In this document: positions 25,666 through 37,492 of the stretch, one piece after another
Position numbering within the stretch: the first letter of the stretch is position 1
Layout of the letters: each line of letters starts with the position of its first letter
Source of the DNA: Sphagnum compactum
Taxonomy: Eukaryota > Bryophyta > Sphagnopsida > Sphagnales
Direction of reading: 5' to 3'
DNA: 64,000 nt
Assembly: GCA_965153455.1 (NCBI GenBank)
Contig: OZ234499.1
Location: forward strand, 12,892,271-12,956,270
Position numbers and translations under genes: made by a program
Notes under the pieces: model-generated
Told to the model about the DNA's origin: nothing
The model's database searches: none
The model's input: only the letters and a program-made list of their open reading frames with translations

Positions 25666-26580
25666 AGTTTGGCTTCAATCTTGTGGATTATGGCTCATGA
25701 TTCACCTACAAGAAGGAGAAGAACTCAGCAGCAGCAGCAGTAGCAGCAAAGATTTTATTGTTCCTAGCTTTGAAAATGCATGGGTGAAATGCCATTGAAA
25801 CTGTAGCCAAATTTGCACATAAAATTCCAGATTGCAAGCTTTGCTTTCTGCTGAATGTCTAGACTAGTAGTAGACTTGTTTTAGCACTAACTGCAAATGT
25901 TCATGTTCATGCCAGCCAGTGTTGTAGTAGCACTCTGGTTGTGGAAATGGACTGCACCCATTTGTGGAGGAGCAAGCAATCTTGGAACTGATTGCTTGCT
26001 TCCAAACTGATTTCCACAAGAACCAGCCAGCACCAGGAAGAAATCGCACAGCAAAAAAAATCTCAGCCGGTTTGATCATCGTCAGTTAGGAAGAAGCAGC
26101 AGCAGGAATTCTGATGCACAATCTCATTGTAGGTGGTTGGGTGGGTTCCAAATCCCTGCATCCGATCCAAAGATCATCAGAACGTTGGTTGTTACTGATG
26201 ATCCTCTCTCTCATTGTAACAAGAGTTTTTCTGTGACAAATCCATCCCCGGAAATGCAACGCAATGCACTGCAATCAGCTTGAATCTTTGTTTCATAGGA
26301 TGTCCATGCGTCAGAACCTCCTCACATGTTCAATCTCATCAGCATGAGAGTCTTTTCGGGGATCAGATCTCCCGACATGTGTCTACCGCTCTCGGAATTT
26401 CAGTTACAGTCGTGAATCCAAACCCGCAACGTGTCGTCACTAAATTGGAGACATCTTGCTTGCTGGATGTCCAAAAGGTGCAACGCTGGAAAAGTACGAA
26501 TGGGTCTCTTCTTCTTGCCAGTTGAATCCGCATGTGGTGTTGTTTGCAAGAAGTCTAGCTGCTTCAAGAAGCCTGTTGTG

Positions 26581-27375
26581 ATGATGGCGCCTGTTTGCGA
26601 CAACAACATCATCAGATTCAGTGGAATTTCATCATCTTTGGGATCCATCACCACATCGATCAGCACATCCAGGTGAATTGCCAAGCCCTTGTTCCAGAAC
26701 CCTAGTCTTCTTCTTCTTTAGGTTTTCTTGCTTCATGTTCCTCAAGTTCTCAAAATGATTGATTCCACAGTGTCATGTGGAAAAGTGAAAAAAATTCTCA
26801 ACAGAATTTTGTTCCATGATTGAAGAAGATACATTTTTCTTCTTGGGTGTTTTTATCCACCTTGACATTACCTACTGGAAATTGCATGGGGTAGAGAAGT
26901 TTTGTCCTGAGAACTTCTAGAGAGAAATTGTGCCTGCATGTCTGGATTTGATCTTGGGAGGAGGAGGATCACATTCTCGATCACATTCTCTTTCACATTC
27001 TGCTGGCATTTGGCACCTTGTTGCAAGACAAGCTGTGAAGTGTTGGATTGACAACTGAGCCATGAGGGAGAGAGAGTGTGGGAGAGGAAATTGGCCTCTT
27101 CCTCCTGACATCTCTCCTGCACCCACTGAAAAGGTTCTGAAAGGAATGTCTTGTTTTGTTTTTCCATTTTAGAGTCTTGAGCGGGAAGAGGAATCTTATA
27201 CACTGGCAGTCTCCTCCTCAGCCAGTGCAACTGAGCTTTCGGGTTTGTCTATCCATCAAGCTTTTTGTTTTCATGCCATTGATTTGCTCAAGCATGCTCA
27301 GACTAGCAGGCACCCATGATGCTCTTTGTGTGCATTGATGTATTGTGTGTATTTGTTTGTTGATGACTATGGATA

Positions 27376-27410
<35 letters not shown>

Positions 27411-30400
27411 ATCTGTGCTAGGATTCATGGGTTATTTAGGACCATTGAGCAATTGAAAGTTAGTAGGAAGTGTGAGAATCGTTGTTGATCTGTTTTGTGG
27501 ATGTTTGGATCTTTTGTGTGACCAGAATTCTCACTTCTTCAACAGAAATGTGGGCAACTTTCTTGTACATCAGCAAGAGTTAAATGGCACCAAGGCTGGA
27601 AGCTTGACATTATACGTGTGGGCCTCTGAAGGAGGCAACCGCTGGGGAAAAGACTCTTGGGCCCATGTGGATGAACCATACAAACAGAGAGGAGGAGGTC
27701 TTGGAGAATTGATAAGGAGCATTTTGCATCGTGTGTTGAAGTTGGTGGGGGTCATTCTTCTGGTGTCTGCAGTGGTTGTTGCTGCAGCTCCTTCAATTCT
27801 GTCATGGCCTACAGGCCTCAAAATGGCACTTTCCTTAGCAAATCACACCATTCCAGGTTTCTTGTTTCATCTGCTAGTTGGTTTTCTCTTGTAAATGAAT
27901 TGTGTGATGCTTGAACATCTCTGACCTACCATTGTGGAGACCTCTGTGTGTCTTAGCTTTGCAGAGTTTAGTGCAGTTCTTGAAAAATACCAAGTCTGAT
28001 GGGTAGCGTAACAGAGGCTTACGTGGAATAGTACATAAATGATGGCCTTTTCACAACTTTGTGCTGAGTTGAAGGAACAGCACAGTCTTGAGCATCAAGA
28101 TTGACAATGGTTAGAGCTTAAATTTACAAAATCCTTTGAAGAAGATCAAATGTTTCAGCATGATGGTGTGTTCACTTGTAGGCACAATTTCGGTTTCACA
28201 TGCATCACTTGGATGGAGAAAGCCAGTTAAGGTGGAAGGGATCACCTTGAAAGGTGTGGATGGTAGAACTGTGGTGTCGATTCCAGAAATAGGGACTCGA
28301 GCTCCTCTCTGGTCTATTGTTACAGGCAGATCTGGGCTTGGTAGGTATTTACATGGCCATTCCATCAATTCCAATGTCATGCACGGCCTGTTTCTCAAGT
28401 TTCTATGATGCAATTGAGCTGGATGGGTTTTTGTGGATTTTGAGCAGGTGAGACTGTTGTCACTGCACCTGTGGTGGACCTGCAGCAAGACCCCAAAAGT
28501 GGCCAACCTCACCTTGCACTGGCACTCACCCCTCTAGAAAAGCTTCTGAAAGGCAACAAGAAGCCCACACACCCAGTGCCTGCAGAGCCTCCTGCTGATG
28601 TAGCTGTCACAGCCAAGGTGAAATCTCCAAATGGAGGGTTAGAAGTGACAAATGGAAAGCTTACATTGCCTCAGGATGCAGCAGCTGTGATTGGACCTAG
28701 TGTGTATATTGATGTAGCAACTGGAAATTTTGCTACTGATGAGAATGATGCACTGCGAGAAGCAGTGCATGAGCACCCGGGGAGAGTCCCAGTGGTGTTC
28801 AACATGTGGTCGGATCGTGCTCAAGCAGAGGCATTGGGGTTCTTGAACTTGAAAAGTAGACAGATGGAGCTGCTGAGGCCGTTGAAAGCTGAGGTCAGAC
28901 TATCATCCTTAACCATTTCTTCAAAATGCTGGCTTGGAGATTTGCAGAATCAAACTTCAAAGTCTGCTCATTTCATGAGGTCAATTGCACAAATAGGTTC
29001 AAAATAGGTCTTGAAGAAATTCTTTTTCGAGGAACAACAACACTCACAGAAGTGCTTGCATACATAGATCTAGGTACTGTCTACTTCACAGTGTGGGAGC
29101 TTGAGCGAGCCTACTGAATTTTGAAAGAGCTACAAATGGCAGGTCAAGTTCTGGACATGAAAGAACCTTGACCTATTATATCAGTGTGGTTGCATAACTT
29201 TGACTTTCTGTGCAGATGGATCTGACACCAGCCATGGGAAAGCTTTATCTGGCACGTGTGAATCCCCTACTTGGTGAGATTGTAGGACCGGCTATTGGAG
29301 AGGAGGATTTGCCTGATGTCACTGTATATGTGGCGCCTGCTGGTTTTGTTCTGCCTGCAGATGAGTACTCAATCCGCATTGAGCCCCTGAGAGCGGTAAG
29401 GCCACATACTAATATCATGCTGGCAGAAGATGAATATCAAGTAGACTAGAACAAAGTCTGGCTAAAGAGATCTTTGAGTTTGAAATCAGAGGAGCATGAG
29501 CCATCTGCAATAGCTTTGTCTGTCATGATACTTTATCTTTGTGAAGGACGTAAGGTATCATTTGTCCAGAATTTGAGGGAGGTACATTTCTGAGTACATT
29601 GATTGAACAATTTGCATCACACTCAGGGTGTATCTGGCACTGATGGCATTGGCTTTTGTTCAATTGCTGACAGACATTGGCAAAGGGACAACTAGTGGAT
29701 GGAGTCCTATCTCTTGTATCAAGGCAGGACTTGGCTAAAGGAAGAGCACAGCTGACCATGCAAACATCACCCATTGAGGCAACAGTGAATGCGAATGGCA
29801 ACCTTGCCTGTTCTCGAATGGACCTTCTCATTGCTGGTATCAACCCTGCATTTCTTCCTCTCTGTTTTTCTGTTGCCTCCAACACTTTCACACAACTCAT
29901 CACCTTCGTTTAGTAACAAAAAGACTAAATCAAGTATATTTCAGACAGGAAAATTCCCACATGGACCACATTGATTCAATTTTTCCCTGCAAACCCACTC
30001 ATTTCTGGCATTCTAGTGAGATGACCTTTATGTATTGGTGTTTGCAGATCGGGTACATGTTGCCACATGGGGACTCATGGATACTGCTAAGGAGACTATT
30101 CAAATGACTCTTGCAATACCAGGAAGCACCTTGAAAGACCTTCTTGGGCTTTCAAAGCTTTCCCATGACTATTACTTGAAGGTATAATTCCTTGTTACTC
30201 TTCCGAGTTGGGTCAAGAGCAACTCCTTTTAAGAATCTTTCTCTTGCATCTTCAATTTTGAGTCATCTGTTACTGCAATGAAACAAGTGTCTGCATTTAT
30301 TCCTGGAGATGGAACCCAGAGCATCACCCTGAAACCCTTCACGTAAGTGTGTGTTCCTAAAACTGAGCAATGTTATTGGTGGGACTATCACAGAAGTTTA

Positions 30401-30810
30401 GGCATGGGTAAATCTAGAATCAAAGTTGATTACCTGATTAGCTTGTAGATTAACCTTAGACCCTAAGCTCTAAACCTTCTTAGTTCAGTTGAATGGGCAT
30501 CCCAGTGATAGGAAGGAGGGTGGGAAGGGAGGGTGAAAGGCTGGTGAGATTCATGCTTTCCTTTATTGTGGAGACAGAAGGTCTCTTGTTGAAAAACTGA
30601 CATGTAGTATGTTGGCTGTAGATACCTGTGAAGGGCAATTTTGACCGTCCTCAAGTGGACTGGATGGCAGCAGGCAAAGGTATTGCCCAGCTAACATTGC
30701 GGCAACAGAGAGGTGGGGAGTTATTCTCAAATTTCTTTCAGCAGTTTGAGGAACCACAGACAGAAGTCCCTCGGCCTATCGACGTTCTACCCTGGGATAC
30801 CCGAAGGTAG
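26581..30810 (+). CDS. AsmA/TamB-like single-pass membrane protein, nine-exon model
   Basis: The proposed exons are 26581-26672, 27546-27856, 28182-28340, 28448-28893, 29216-29395, 29674-29836, 30048-30181, 30263-30342 and 30622-30810, about 585 residues. The first eight have GT-AG borders with matching phases. Only the last junction is one base out of phase. After a Ser-rich N-terminus (possible targeting peptide, weak) comes one membrane segment near residues 97-116 (LVGVILLVSAVVVAAAPSIL). A long beta-rich region follows: ASLGWRKPVKVEGITLKG, LTPLEKLLKG, GKLTLPQ, RPLKAEMDLTPAMGKLYLAR, GFVLPADEYSIRIEPLRA, IPGSTLKDLLGL and IPVKGNFDRPQVDW. The order and wording resemble bacterial, especially planctomycete, AsmA/TamB-like proteins, which sit in envelope membranes. 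A plastid-envelope location is possible but unproven. I know no named plant orthologue. Exon 1 is the least certain. Confidence 0.65.
27380..27406. repeat. (CT)n microsatellite
   Basis: An uninterrupted CT run of about 27 bp lies in intron 1 of the AsmA-like gene model. Confidence 0.95.
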
Positions 30811-31819
30811 TGCCACCGATGGAAGGTGTAGTTAGGGGCAGAAGAAGCACTACTTTCTATGCTTCTGAATCTGTTGGACTTTAGTAAAGAAGCCAAGCTC
30901 ATCGGTGTTGAATGTGTGTATATATTTTGTCAGTCTTTTTATATGCTAAAAAATGGAATGAAGTAATGGGTACTATGTGGTAAGAATCTGGTGACAAGCA
31001 GACATTTGCAGATTTGTGTTTCTCTATGGATGAAGTTTAGTTTGTTTTTCTTAGGCTTTCTAGTCAGCAATTGTCTTGATAGATGAAATGGCAGGCAGTG
31101 AATACCACCCCATTACTGCGTTGTTAGAACTGGAGCATCCAGTTTAGTAGAGGATGAGCAACTGTGGAATAGCAGAGTTTTGCCTACATATGGTAATTGT
31201 TATTCATGTCTTTCAATGGGTATCAGATTTTGGGTATGTTTTGCTTCAGATCTCAACCTGTTGTTTTATTGCAGAAACTTTATATCAGTTTTGTATGTCT
31301 CTCCACAAAACTGACTGGTAAAATCAAATGTTTTGGCAATTTAGTTCCATAGACAAAAGACTGAAAACAAAACTGAATATCAGTGGGGTAGAAAGCAAGC
31401 ATTGAGTTGTCATGAGGTTGTTGGTGGCTGAATTTGCATGAGCAGCTGGAATGGCATTCATGGGTTGGAAGCACAACTCATCCACCCCCAAGATCTTTGA
31501 CCCATTAGATTTTACAAGTTGCTGACAAATTCACACTTTTGCTGGTGGTGGTGGTGGTGGTAGCATGAGAGCAAGACCATATCCAAAGCTTTCTAGCAAA
31601 ACATGAGTATCAAAGAGAAATAGAATTCTGTACAATCATTTATATCGTGTGATAGATATTCGCTTAGTGGTAAAGGATCTAGAAGAGCTCAATCTAGGAG
31701 AGCACACAATTTCTAATAGCCTGGAGAGAGCTCACTCTTGTGTCCGTAAGTTAGACATTTCAAGTGGATGGATGGAGACAAACATGCCACCACTGGTGCT
31801 GTGGAGTAAATCACAAACT
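30811..31819. other. Intergenic region between two convergent genes
   Basis: This stretch should hold the 3' UTRs of the plus-strand AsmA-like gene and the minus-strand aquaporin. A (GGT)n microsatellite lies at about 31544-31562. No other gene is seen. Confidence 0.6.
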
Positions 31820-33273
31820 TCAGAGTTTGACGAAAGTCCCAGTTTTCAAAACAAATTGGTGATAAGCAGCAGCTAATGCAGCTCCCAACAATGGCCCCAC
31901 CCAAAAAATCCACTACACAGACAGACAGACAGACAGATTTCTTCCCACATTAGAAAACAGTGTTAAAAAATCACACAAGTTTGAGAATTCCACAATTGCA
32001 AACAATGGCATGAATTGTGCAGCAAACTTGGTAGAGAGAGAGGTATGAGTAGATGGAGAACTTGTGTGTTTTGGGGTTTAGAGGATTTGGGTTCTTACAT
32101 GCTCATGCCAACCTTGATGGCTGTTGGCAATCACAGCAGCACCAAAGCTTCGAGCTGGATTGATGCCTGCTCCAGTGATGGGAAGGAGCCCTAAATGCGC
32201 TACAAAAATGGCAAACCCAATTGGCAGTGGTGCCAGAACCTGTGTATCATGATTCCACAATGCAAAAAAATTCCACATATTGGTTTTTGAAGATCTGAAG
32301 CAGCAGCAGCAGCTGATTGCTCAGGTTCAAGCTTCAGTCAGTCGATCAGGTTCTCACTCAAGCTTCATGGACAAAGAAAAAGATGTGCTGCAACTACTCT
32401 TGCGTTGTCTAGTGATCATGGGGTTCAGAACTTCTTACAGGGACGTGAGAATCACGAGCGTTGCTCTTAGGATCTGTTGCGGAGAAGACGGTAAAGACGA
32501 GCAAGAAAGTACCCAGAATCTCGACTCCTAAGCCCGTCCCGATGCTGTACCCAGGGTGCACAAAGTTCACTCCTCCTCCCAGGCGGTCGTAGGAATGTTT
32601 CTGGAACGCTTTCACCAGACCTGCTCCACAGATGGCGCCCAAGCACTGCGCTACAATGTACGTCAATGCTCGCACCAGCGTCACTCTCCGTCCTAGAAAC
32701 ATGCCGAACGTGACAGCCGAATTCACATGCCCACCTGCAGCAACAAAGTAGGAAGAAGAAGAAACACACAAGGTTCAAAGAAGATTATTGCAACAACAAT
32801 AGTGCACATCTCTCTCATTGTCGTAACAATGCACATGCATGTGTGATCAAAGCAAGCAAGCTCATGGACATATGAATTGCGAGGAAAGCAAAGCTGACCG
32901 CTGATCAACAAACAACAACAGAGATCTTACACAAGTATGGACTACCTGAGATCCCAGCGATGCAATAGACCATGATGAAGATGGCACCTCCAAATGCCCA
33001 TGCAACTCCCAACAGACCCACTGTGTTTCCAGCTGCTGCGCCGTTGCTGCTGCTGCTGCTTCCGTCTGCTCTGTCGACTCCCATCAAAGCTAAAAGACCC
33101 ACATACACGAAGAGGAGAGTGGCAACGAACTCGGCAATGATGGCGCGGTACAGAGATGGACGCAAGAGCTCGCTTCTATCTACAAGGGGAGCTGGCTCTG
33201 GTTGTACCCAGTCTACTGGCAATCCTTCCTCCATATTCCGCTCCACGTTTGGTTGCTTCTGCGAGTTCGACAT
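31820..33273 (-). CDS. PIP: Plasma-membrane intrinsic protein (PIP) aquaporin with NSA in place of the first NPA
   Basis: The four exons are 33273-32946, 32734-32439, 32239-32099 and 31912-31820. All are in phase with GT-AG borders and give 285 residues, the usual PIP length and intron number. PIPs form tetrameric water and small-solute channels in the plasma membrane. Family features are [78 protein letters not shown] and [20 protein letters not shown]. Three oddities stand out. The loop-B motif reads HVNSAVTFG instead of HxNPAVTFG. The LE1 selectivity position is Ala (TGAGINPAR) where PIPs usually have Thr. The C-terminus is short ([10 protein letters not shown]) and lacks the Ser-rich phosphorylation tail of typical PIP2s. 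The N-terminus is closer to PIP2 than PIP1. The reading frame is intact, so it is probably expressed. Confidence 0.92.
31913..31942. repeat. (AGAC)n microsatellite at the PIP intron-3 acceptor
   Basis: On the minus strand this reads TCTGTCTGTCTG...TGTAG|TGG, so a tetranucleotide repeat forms the polypyrimidine tract directly before exon 4. Length changes would alter the spacing of the acceptor. Confidence 0.85.
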
Positions 33274-33780
33274 TTTCACTCAAAATTTCCTCAAACTCTA
33301 GAGCACACCTCAAGGAACTCAGAATCAAACTTCTTCTACTAACTAACTTTGAGCTGAATTCTTCAAACAATGAATCAAAGTCTCTTCAGAATCACACAGT
33401 CTCTCTCAAACACACATGTGATCTCTCACATCACCACATACAAACTGGCCTCAACAAACCCAAAAAAATTTGTTGCAATTGTGTGTGTCTCTCACAACTG
33501 AGCTTAACTTCTTCACACCCCAAATCTGTTTCACTGAAGCAAATTTATTCACACAAAAACTGTACTATTGTTGTTTCTAGATTAAAATTTATGAAACTTT
33601 CAGCTTCCTTCACAGATCATCATCATCATCATCATCTTCAGCACACAATTTACACACAAGTTTAACCAAGCTCCAAATTCCTCCTGAGTGTATATATTTT
33701 AGTATAAATATATACAAACAAACAACCAAATTTGCTGCTGCTGCTGCTGCTCCTCCTCCTCCTCCAATTTGGTTGTTTTG
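33274..33780 (-). promoter_or_regulatory. Presumed PIP 5' UTR and promoter, with microsatellites
   Basis: This is the region upstream of the aquaporin start on the minus strand. It has a (CAT)n run at about 33618-33640, an AT-rich palindrome at 33692-33717 (GTATATATTT mirrored by AAATATATAC) that offers TATA-like sequence, and CTG/CTC triplet runs at 33734-33764. The start site is inferred only. Confidence 0.4.
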
Positions 33781-35538
33781 TACATTTATTTGTCGTTTTG
33801 CAGATCATGCTTGAAAACCCAACCCACATTCAAGCTCTCAACTTCAGAAGTTACATCTGGTATACAAAATTTTTGGTTGCAAAAATCTGAAACTGTTTTG
33901 CATCCAAATTTATTATTTTTTTATTATTATTATTTTTTTGGGTTTTTTTTTTTTTTCCTCAAATTTCAAGTGGGTATTTTGAATATGAATTTTGTGAGCA
34001 CTTAGGTTTATCATCATGCTTGATTGTGCTCATGCAAGCTGATTTATTATTATTGTTATTATTAATTTGTTGGGTTCTGTTGGGTGGCCCCCAAAAACCA
34101 TTTCTTTTGGTTTTAACAATACTCAAAATCCAATCCAATCAATCAAGCTTCAATAATCAAAACTAATTCCTGGATCTTCATTATTGTTCATGTTTATTTA
34201 CTCAAACAAATAAAATATAAATAAATATAAATAAATAAATAAATGCTCATGCTCATTCCCAGATTTCTTGAGTTTCATGAACATTAATCCATCATGAATC
34301 ATTTATATATAAATATAAATAAATAAATAAATAATTTCCATTTCAATCATCAGTATAGGATTCATCCTGCTCAGTGGCTCACTTAACAATTTCTCCTTCT
34401 AATTGTGTTGTTGGGCAAAAATTTTAAAAAATCCCTTTTGTTAACATTTAATGCTGCATTGTTTTTTTTTCCCCTAAGATTTGAACAAACTCTTTTTTAT
34501 TATTTTATTATTTTATTATTTTTATTTATTATTATTATTATTTTTGGGGTGCACCCCATTACTGCAACTTAACTCTGTGTTTGCATAGTGTGTGAACACG
34601 TGTTCCTGAGTTACAGCAGCAACAGCTTTGTCTTAGTCACAGAGATGGCATATGAACCAGCCTTTTTTTTATTAAAAAAAAACTGGCGAGATTTCGCCAG
34701 AAACAGAAATTATATTAAATTTTATAAAAAAATCAAAATGAAGTTTTTAAAACAGGTTTTCAATAGCCAGAAGTGAGAAAAAAAAGTCAAAAAAATCGCC
34801 AGATCCCTATATTTGGCTTCCAGCGTCTAACCAGATATATAGAAGGATGATTAAAGATCTATAATATTTGATTTCCAGTGTGTAACCAAATATATACAAG
34901 GATGATTAAAGATTTATGTATGATATTTGGTTTATAGCCAGATTTGGCTAAATCTTACCAAGAATCATTGCCAAATTTTCTCCGTCTTTCTATGGGAAAA
35001 ACACTGATGTCAACACAACTAAAACAAGGGCGGTTTCCAAAAATTCTCTCATCACTTTTTTTTTAAGAAATTTCTTGAGATTTTCTCGAAACCTTTTTTA
35101 TAAAAATCTACCATAGTACCTTGGCTGCTTCGGCACATGTCCGCTGAATAATTAAATTAACTCCAAAAATTCCAATTGAAAAACAAAAAAAATTTCAAAA
35201 GTTTTCAAAACATTCTTCATTTTCCTTTTAAAACTAAAAAATATATATTTCTTTTTATTTGTTTTGAAAATTTTGGAATTTCTAAAATATATATATAATT
35301 TGTGCCAAAAGCCACCAAGGTACTAGAGCACACAAATCCTCCAAAGTCCCCCTCCAAACAAGGAGGAAGAACTAAGAGAAAAGAAAAAAAAATTAATAAT
35401 TTGTTGTGGTAGTAGGGCGGTGAGAACGGTGAGGGGATACGCACACAAAAGAGAACACGAGACGATTTTCACGGCCACAATGAAACCAGCTCTCACCCGT
35501 GCACCATGAAGGATGAATGATAAGTGTTCAGGAAACAA
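33781..35538. other. AT-rich spacer, no supported gene
   Basis: Long A/T runs and short TTA/TAA repeats (about 33905-33960, 34205-34335, 34490-34545). No coding signal is seen. About 34680-35000 includes two related segments (TTTGGCTTCCAGCGTCTAAC, then TTTGATTTCCAGTGTGTAAC) about 60 bp apart. Confidence 0.5.
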
Positions 35539-35539
35539 G

Positions 35540-35940
35540 TTTTCTGTTAGTTTTCAGTTTCCTAGCTAACCATGGTGGTTAGCTCAAGTTGCTTATTTGT
35601 TTCCTACCTACCTATTAACAACCCACAAGCAGGTTGGTAATAAATAGCTAGGTAGTAAAAAAACAGCCCTTACCTAGTAAAAATTTCCTATTTTCCTACC
35701 TATCTACCCTATATAAGAGACCTATTATTTCTTACAGAATTGGTTACCAAGGTGAACCCCAAGATTAACTCAGTTAAGGTTCATCCATCCACAAGTGAGT
35801 TAATAACGGGCATCCAGTGGATGGTGTGCTGGTGGGTGCGGGTTAACTTTGGTCGATTCGTCATGTGGCTTCACCCAGGCCATTGAGTTGTTGCAGACCG
35901 TCTGATGAAGTGGAGGAGCTCGTGAGCATCTTGTTCCCAA
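35540..35940 (+). repeat. Possible LTR-like fragment with TATA box
   Basis: The stretch after TGTTAGTTTTCAG contains a 21-nt hairpin (AGCTAACCA at 35564-35572 mirrored by TGGTTAGCT at 35576-35584). It also has a clear CTATATAAGAG near 35709-35719 followed by transcript-leader-like sequence. This arrangement resembles the U3/R part of a solo LTR. The partner LTR, PBS and target duplication were not found. Confidence 0.3.
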
Positions 35941-36453
35941 ATCTAGTGCTAAAATCTAACCGTAGTTAACAGAGATTTAAATGCTCACTTTTTGTGAGCC
36001 GAGGAGCTACTGACTACATAGAGAGCGTGAGTGACCCAATTGCCCGGAAGCGGACGCCCCCTTACATTTGTCAACAACAAAACAAGCACGGGTGATGAAA
36101 TTTTGTACAAACCCAAAAAACACTCACTTCGTGTCACCACTAAGTACCTTCGGACCGGAAGAAAAGGTCGAAATTTCGTGACACAGGTGTAGCTTCTCGG
36201 TCCAAAATCTAGTGCTAAAATCTACCTTAGTTACGGACATTTAAATGCTCACTTTCGTGAGTATGTACTACAAAGCTGAGCTTCTGAGTACGTAGAAAGC
36301 TTCACCCAAGCTTCACCCAATTGCCCGGAAGCCAAGGCATACCACATTTGTCAAGAACAGGACGAACATGGGTGTGGGGGGGGGCGTTGTGACGACAAAA
36401 TTTCTGATAACCCCAAAAAAAAACAAACACCACTTCATGTCACCACTAAGTAC
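35939..36453. repeat. Direct repeat, unit about 266-300 bp, two copies
   Basis: AAATCTAGTGCTAAAATCTA begins the copies at 35939 and 36205. Shared landmarks in the same order are TTTAAATGCTCACTTT, CCCAATTGCCCGGAAGC, ACATTTGTCAA and GTCACCACTAAGTAC. The second copy has extra bases, including a G-run at 36374-36384. No coding capacity is seen. Confidence 0.85.
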
Positions 36454-36638
36454 GGGCGTAATTCGTGGGTACATGTCATGGTTGACACTTGTGATCCAAT
36501 TAAAATCATCCCGAGGAATCAAACGAGAAACCTAATTCGTCACCTTGATGGGCGCACCATTAAATACTGCATGCTTTAGCTCAGCTTAGTAGTCGACATT
36601 TGTAATGCAAAACATGATGAGTAATCAAAATACGGATC

Positions 36639-36669
36639 CCACCACTAAGCACGGCATACTTAGTGGTGG
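36639..36669. repeat. 11-bp inverted repeat around CCACCACTAAG
   Basis: CCACCACTAAG at 36639-36649 and CTTAGTGGTGG at 36659-36669 are exact reverse complements separated by 9 nt. The same CACCACTAAGTAC motif ends both copies of the preceding direct repeat. Confidence 0.85.
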
Positions 36670-37414
36670 TGTGAACATGAAACTCGTATTTGTTGAGGAA
36701 GAAAAAAAACAGTTCTAGAGGCCGCCGTCACTTCCATGATGCTACTTCTCATTGGTTGCATGGAAATTTTTATTCCTAATATTGGCTGCCCTTCTTAAGA
36801 AACAACCAACACCCTACCTATTCAGCACCACGAGCCAATCAAAGTATTTTATTTTGTCTCTTTTGTTTTATTTTGTCTCCTTTTGTTGAGTTGTCTGGGT
36901 CAAGAAATTGTTCATTTTGAAGTGGGATAAATTTTTCAGCTGGCCCTTTTGATGTGTGTGCTGGCCATGGTGAGTGAGATTAGTGACCAAACCATTGATG
37001 ACCACATCCTCACCTCCCACCCCCCCCCCTTTTGTGCATAGTGGCCACTTTTCTCTTTGGTATGGATTGGTTGAAGCTCAGTTGTAACTTAACCTAATGT
37101 TCAAGCTTACCGAATCAAGTCCAAGATTTGTTGTCCAAATTGTAATATAATAGATTGAAGAATTGAAGAAAGTGCGGTTTAAGACATCATACATAGAAAA
37201 TTATCCATAAAGATAACAACTAAAGAATGGGTAGCCTTAAAAAATATTAAAAAAATTTGGGGGAGTGGGTAGTGGGTAGTGGGTGGGGAGGTTGTTGCTT
37301 TGTTGTAAAACAAATCACACTCTTTGTTTTTTGCTTTGTTGTAAAGTGTTATATTCCCTTCTTTTTTCTTTTTTTTTTCTTGGGCCGTGTTCCTCCAAAT
37401 CTAAAAAGGAGACA

Positions 37415-37492
37415 CACTTGCCTCTCGTACATATGATCTACACTTGCCTCTCGTACATATGCTATACACTTGCCTCTCATATATACGATACA
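37415..37492. repeat. 26-bp tandem repeat, three copies
   Basis: CACTTGCCTCTCGTACATATG starts at 37415 and 37441, and a diverged third copy starts at 37467. Confidence 0.9.

Larger units (their letters stand above)
23774..26580. other. Spacer, no supported gene; holds a foldback and a tandem repeat
   Basis: No convincing coding sequence. It contains a foldback at about 24057-24178, tandem GAAGATTG-type repeats at 25480-25665 and a CAG/CAGCAG microsatellite at about 25727-25748. Confidence 0.5.
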
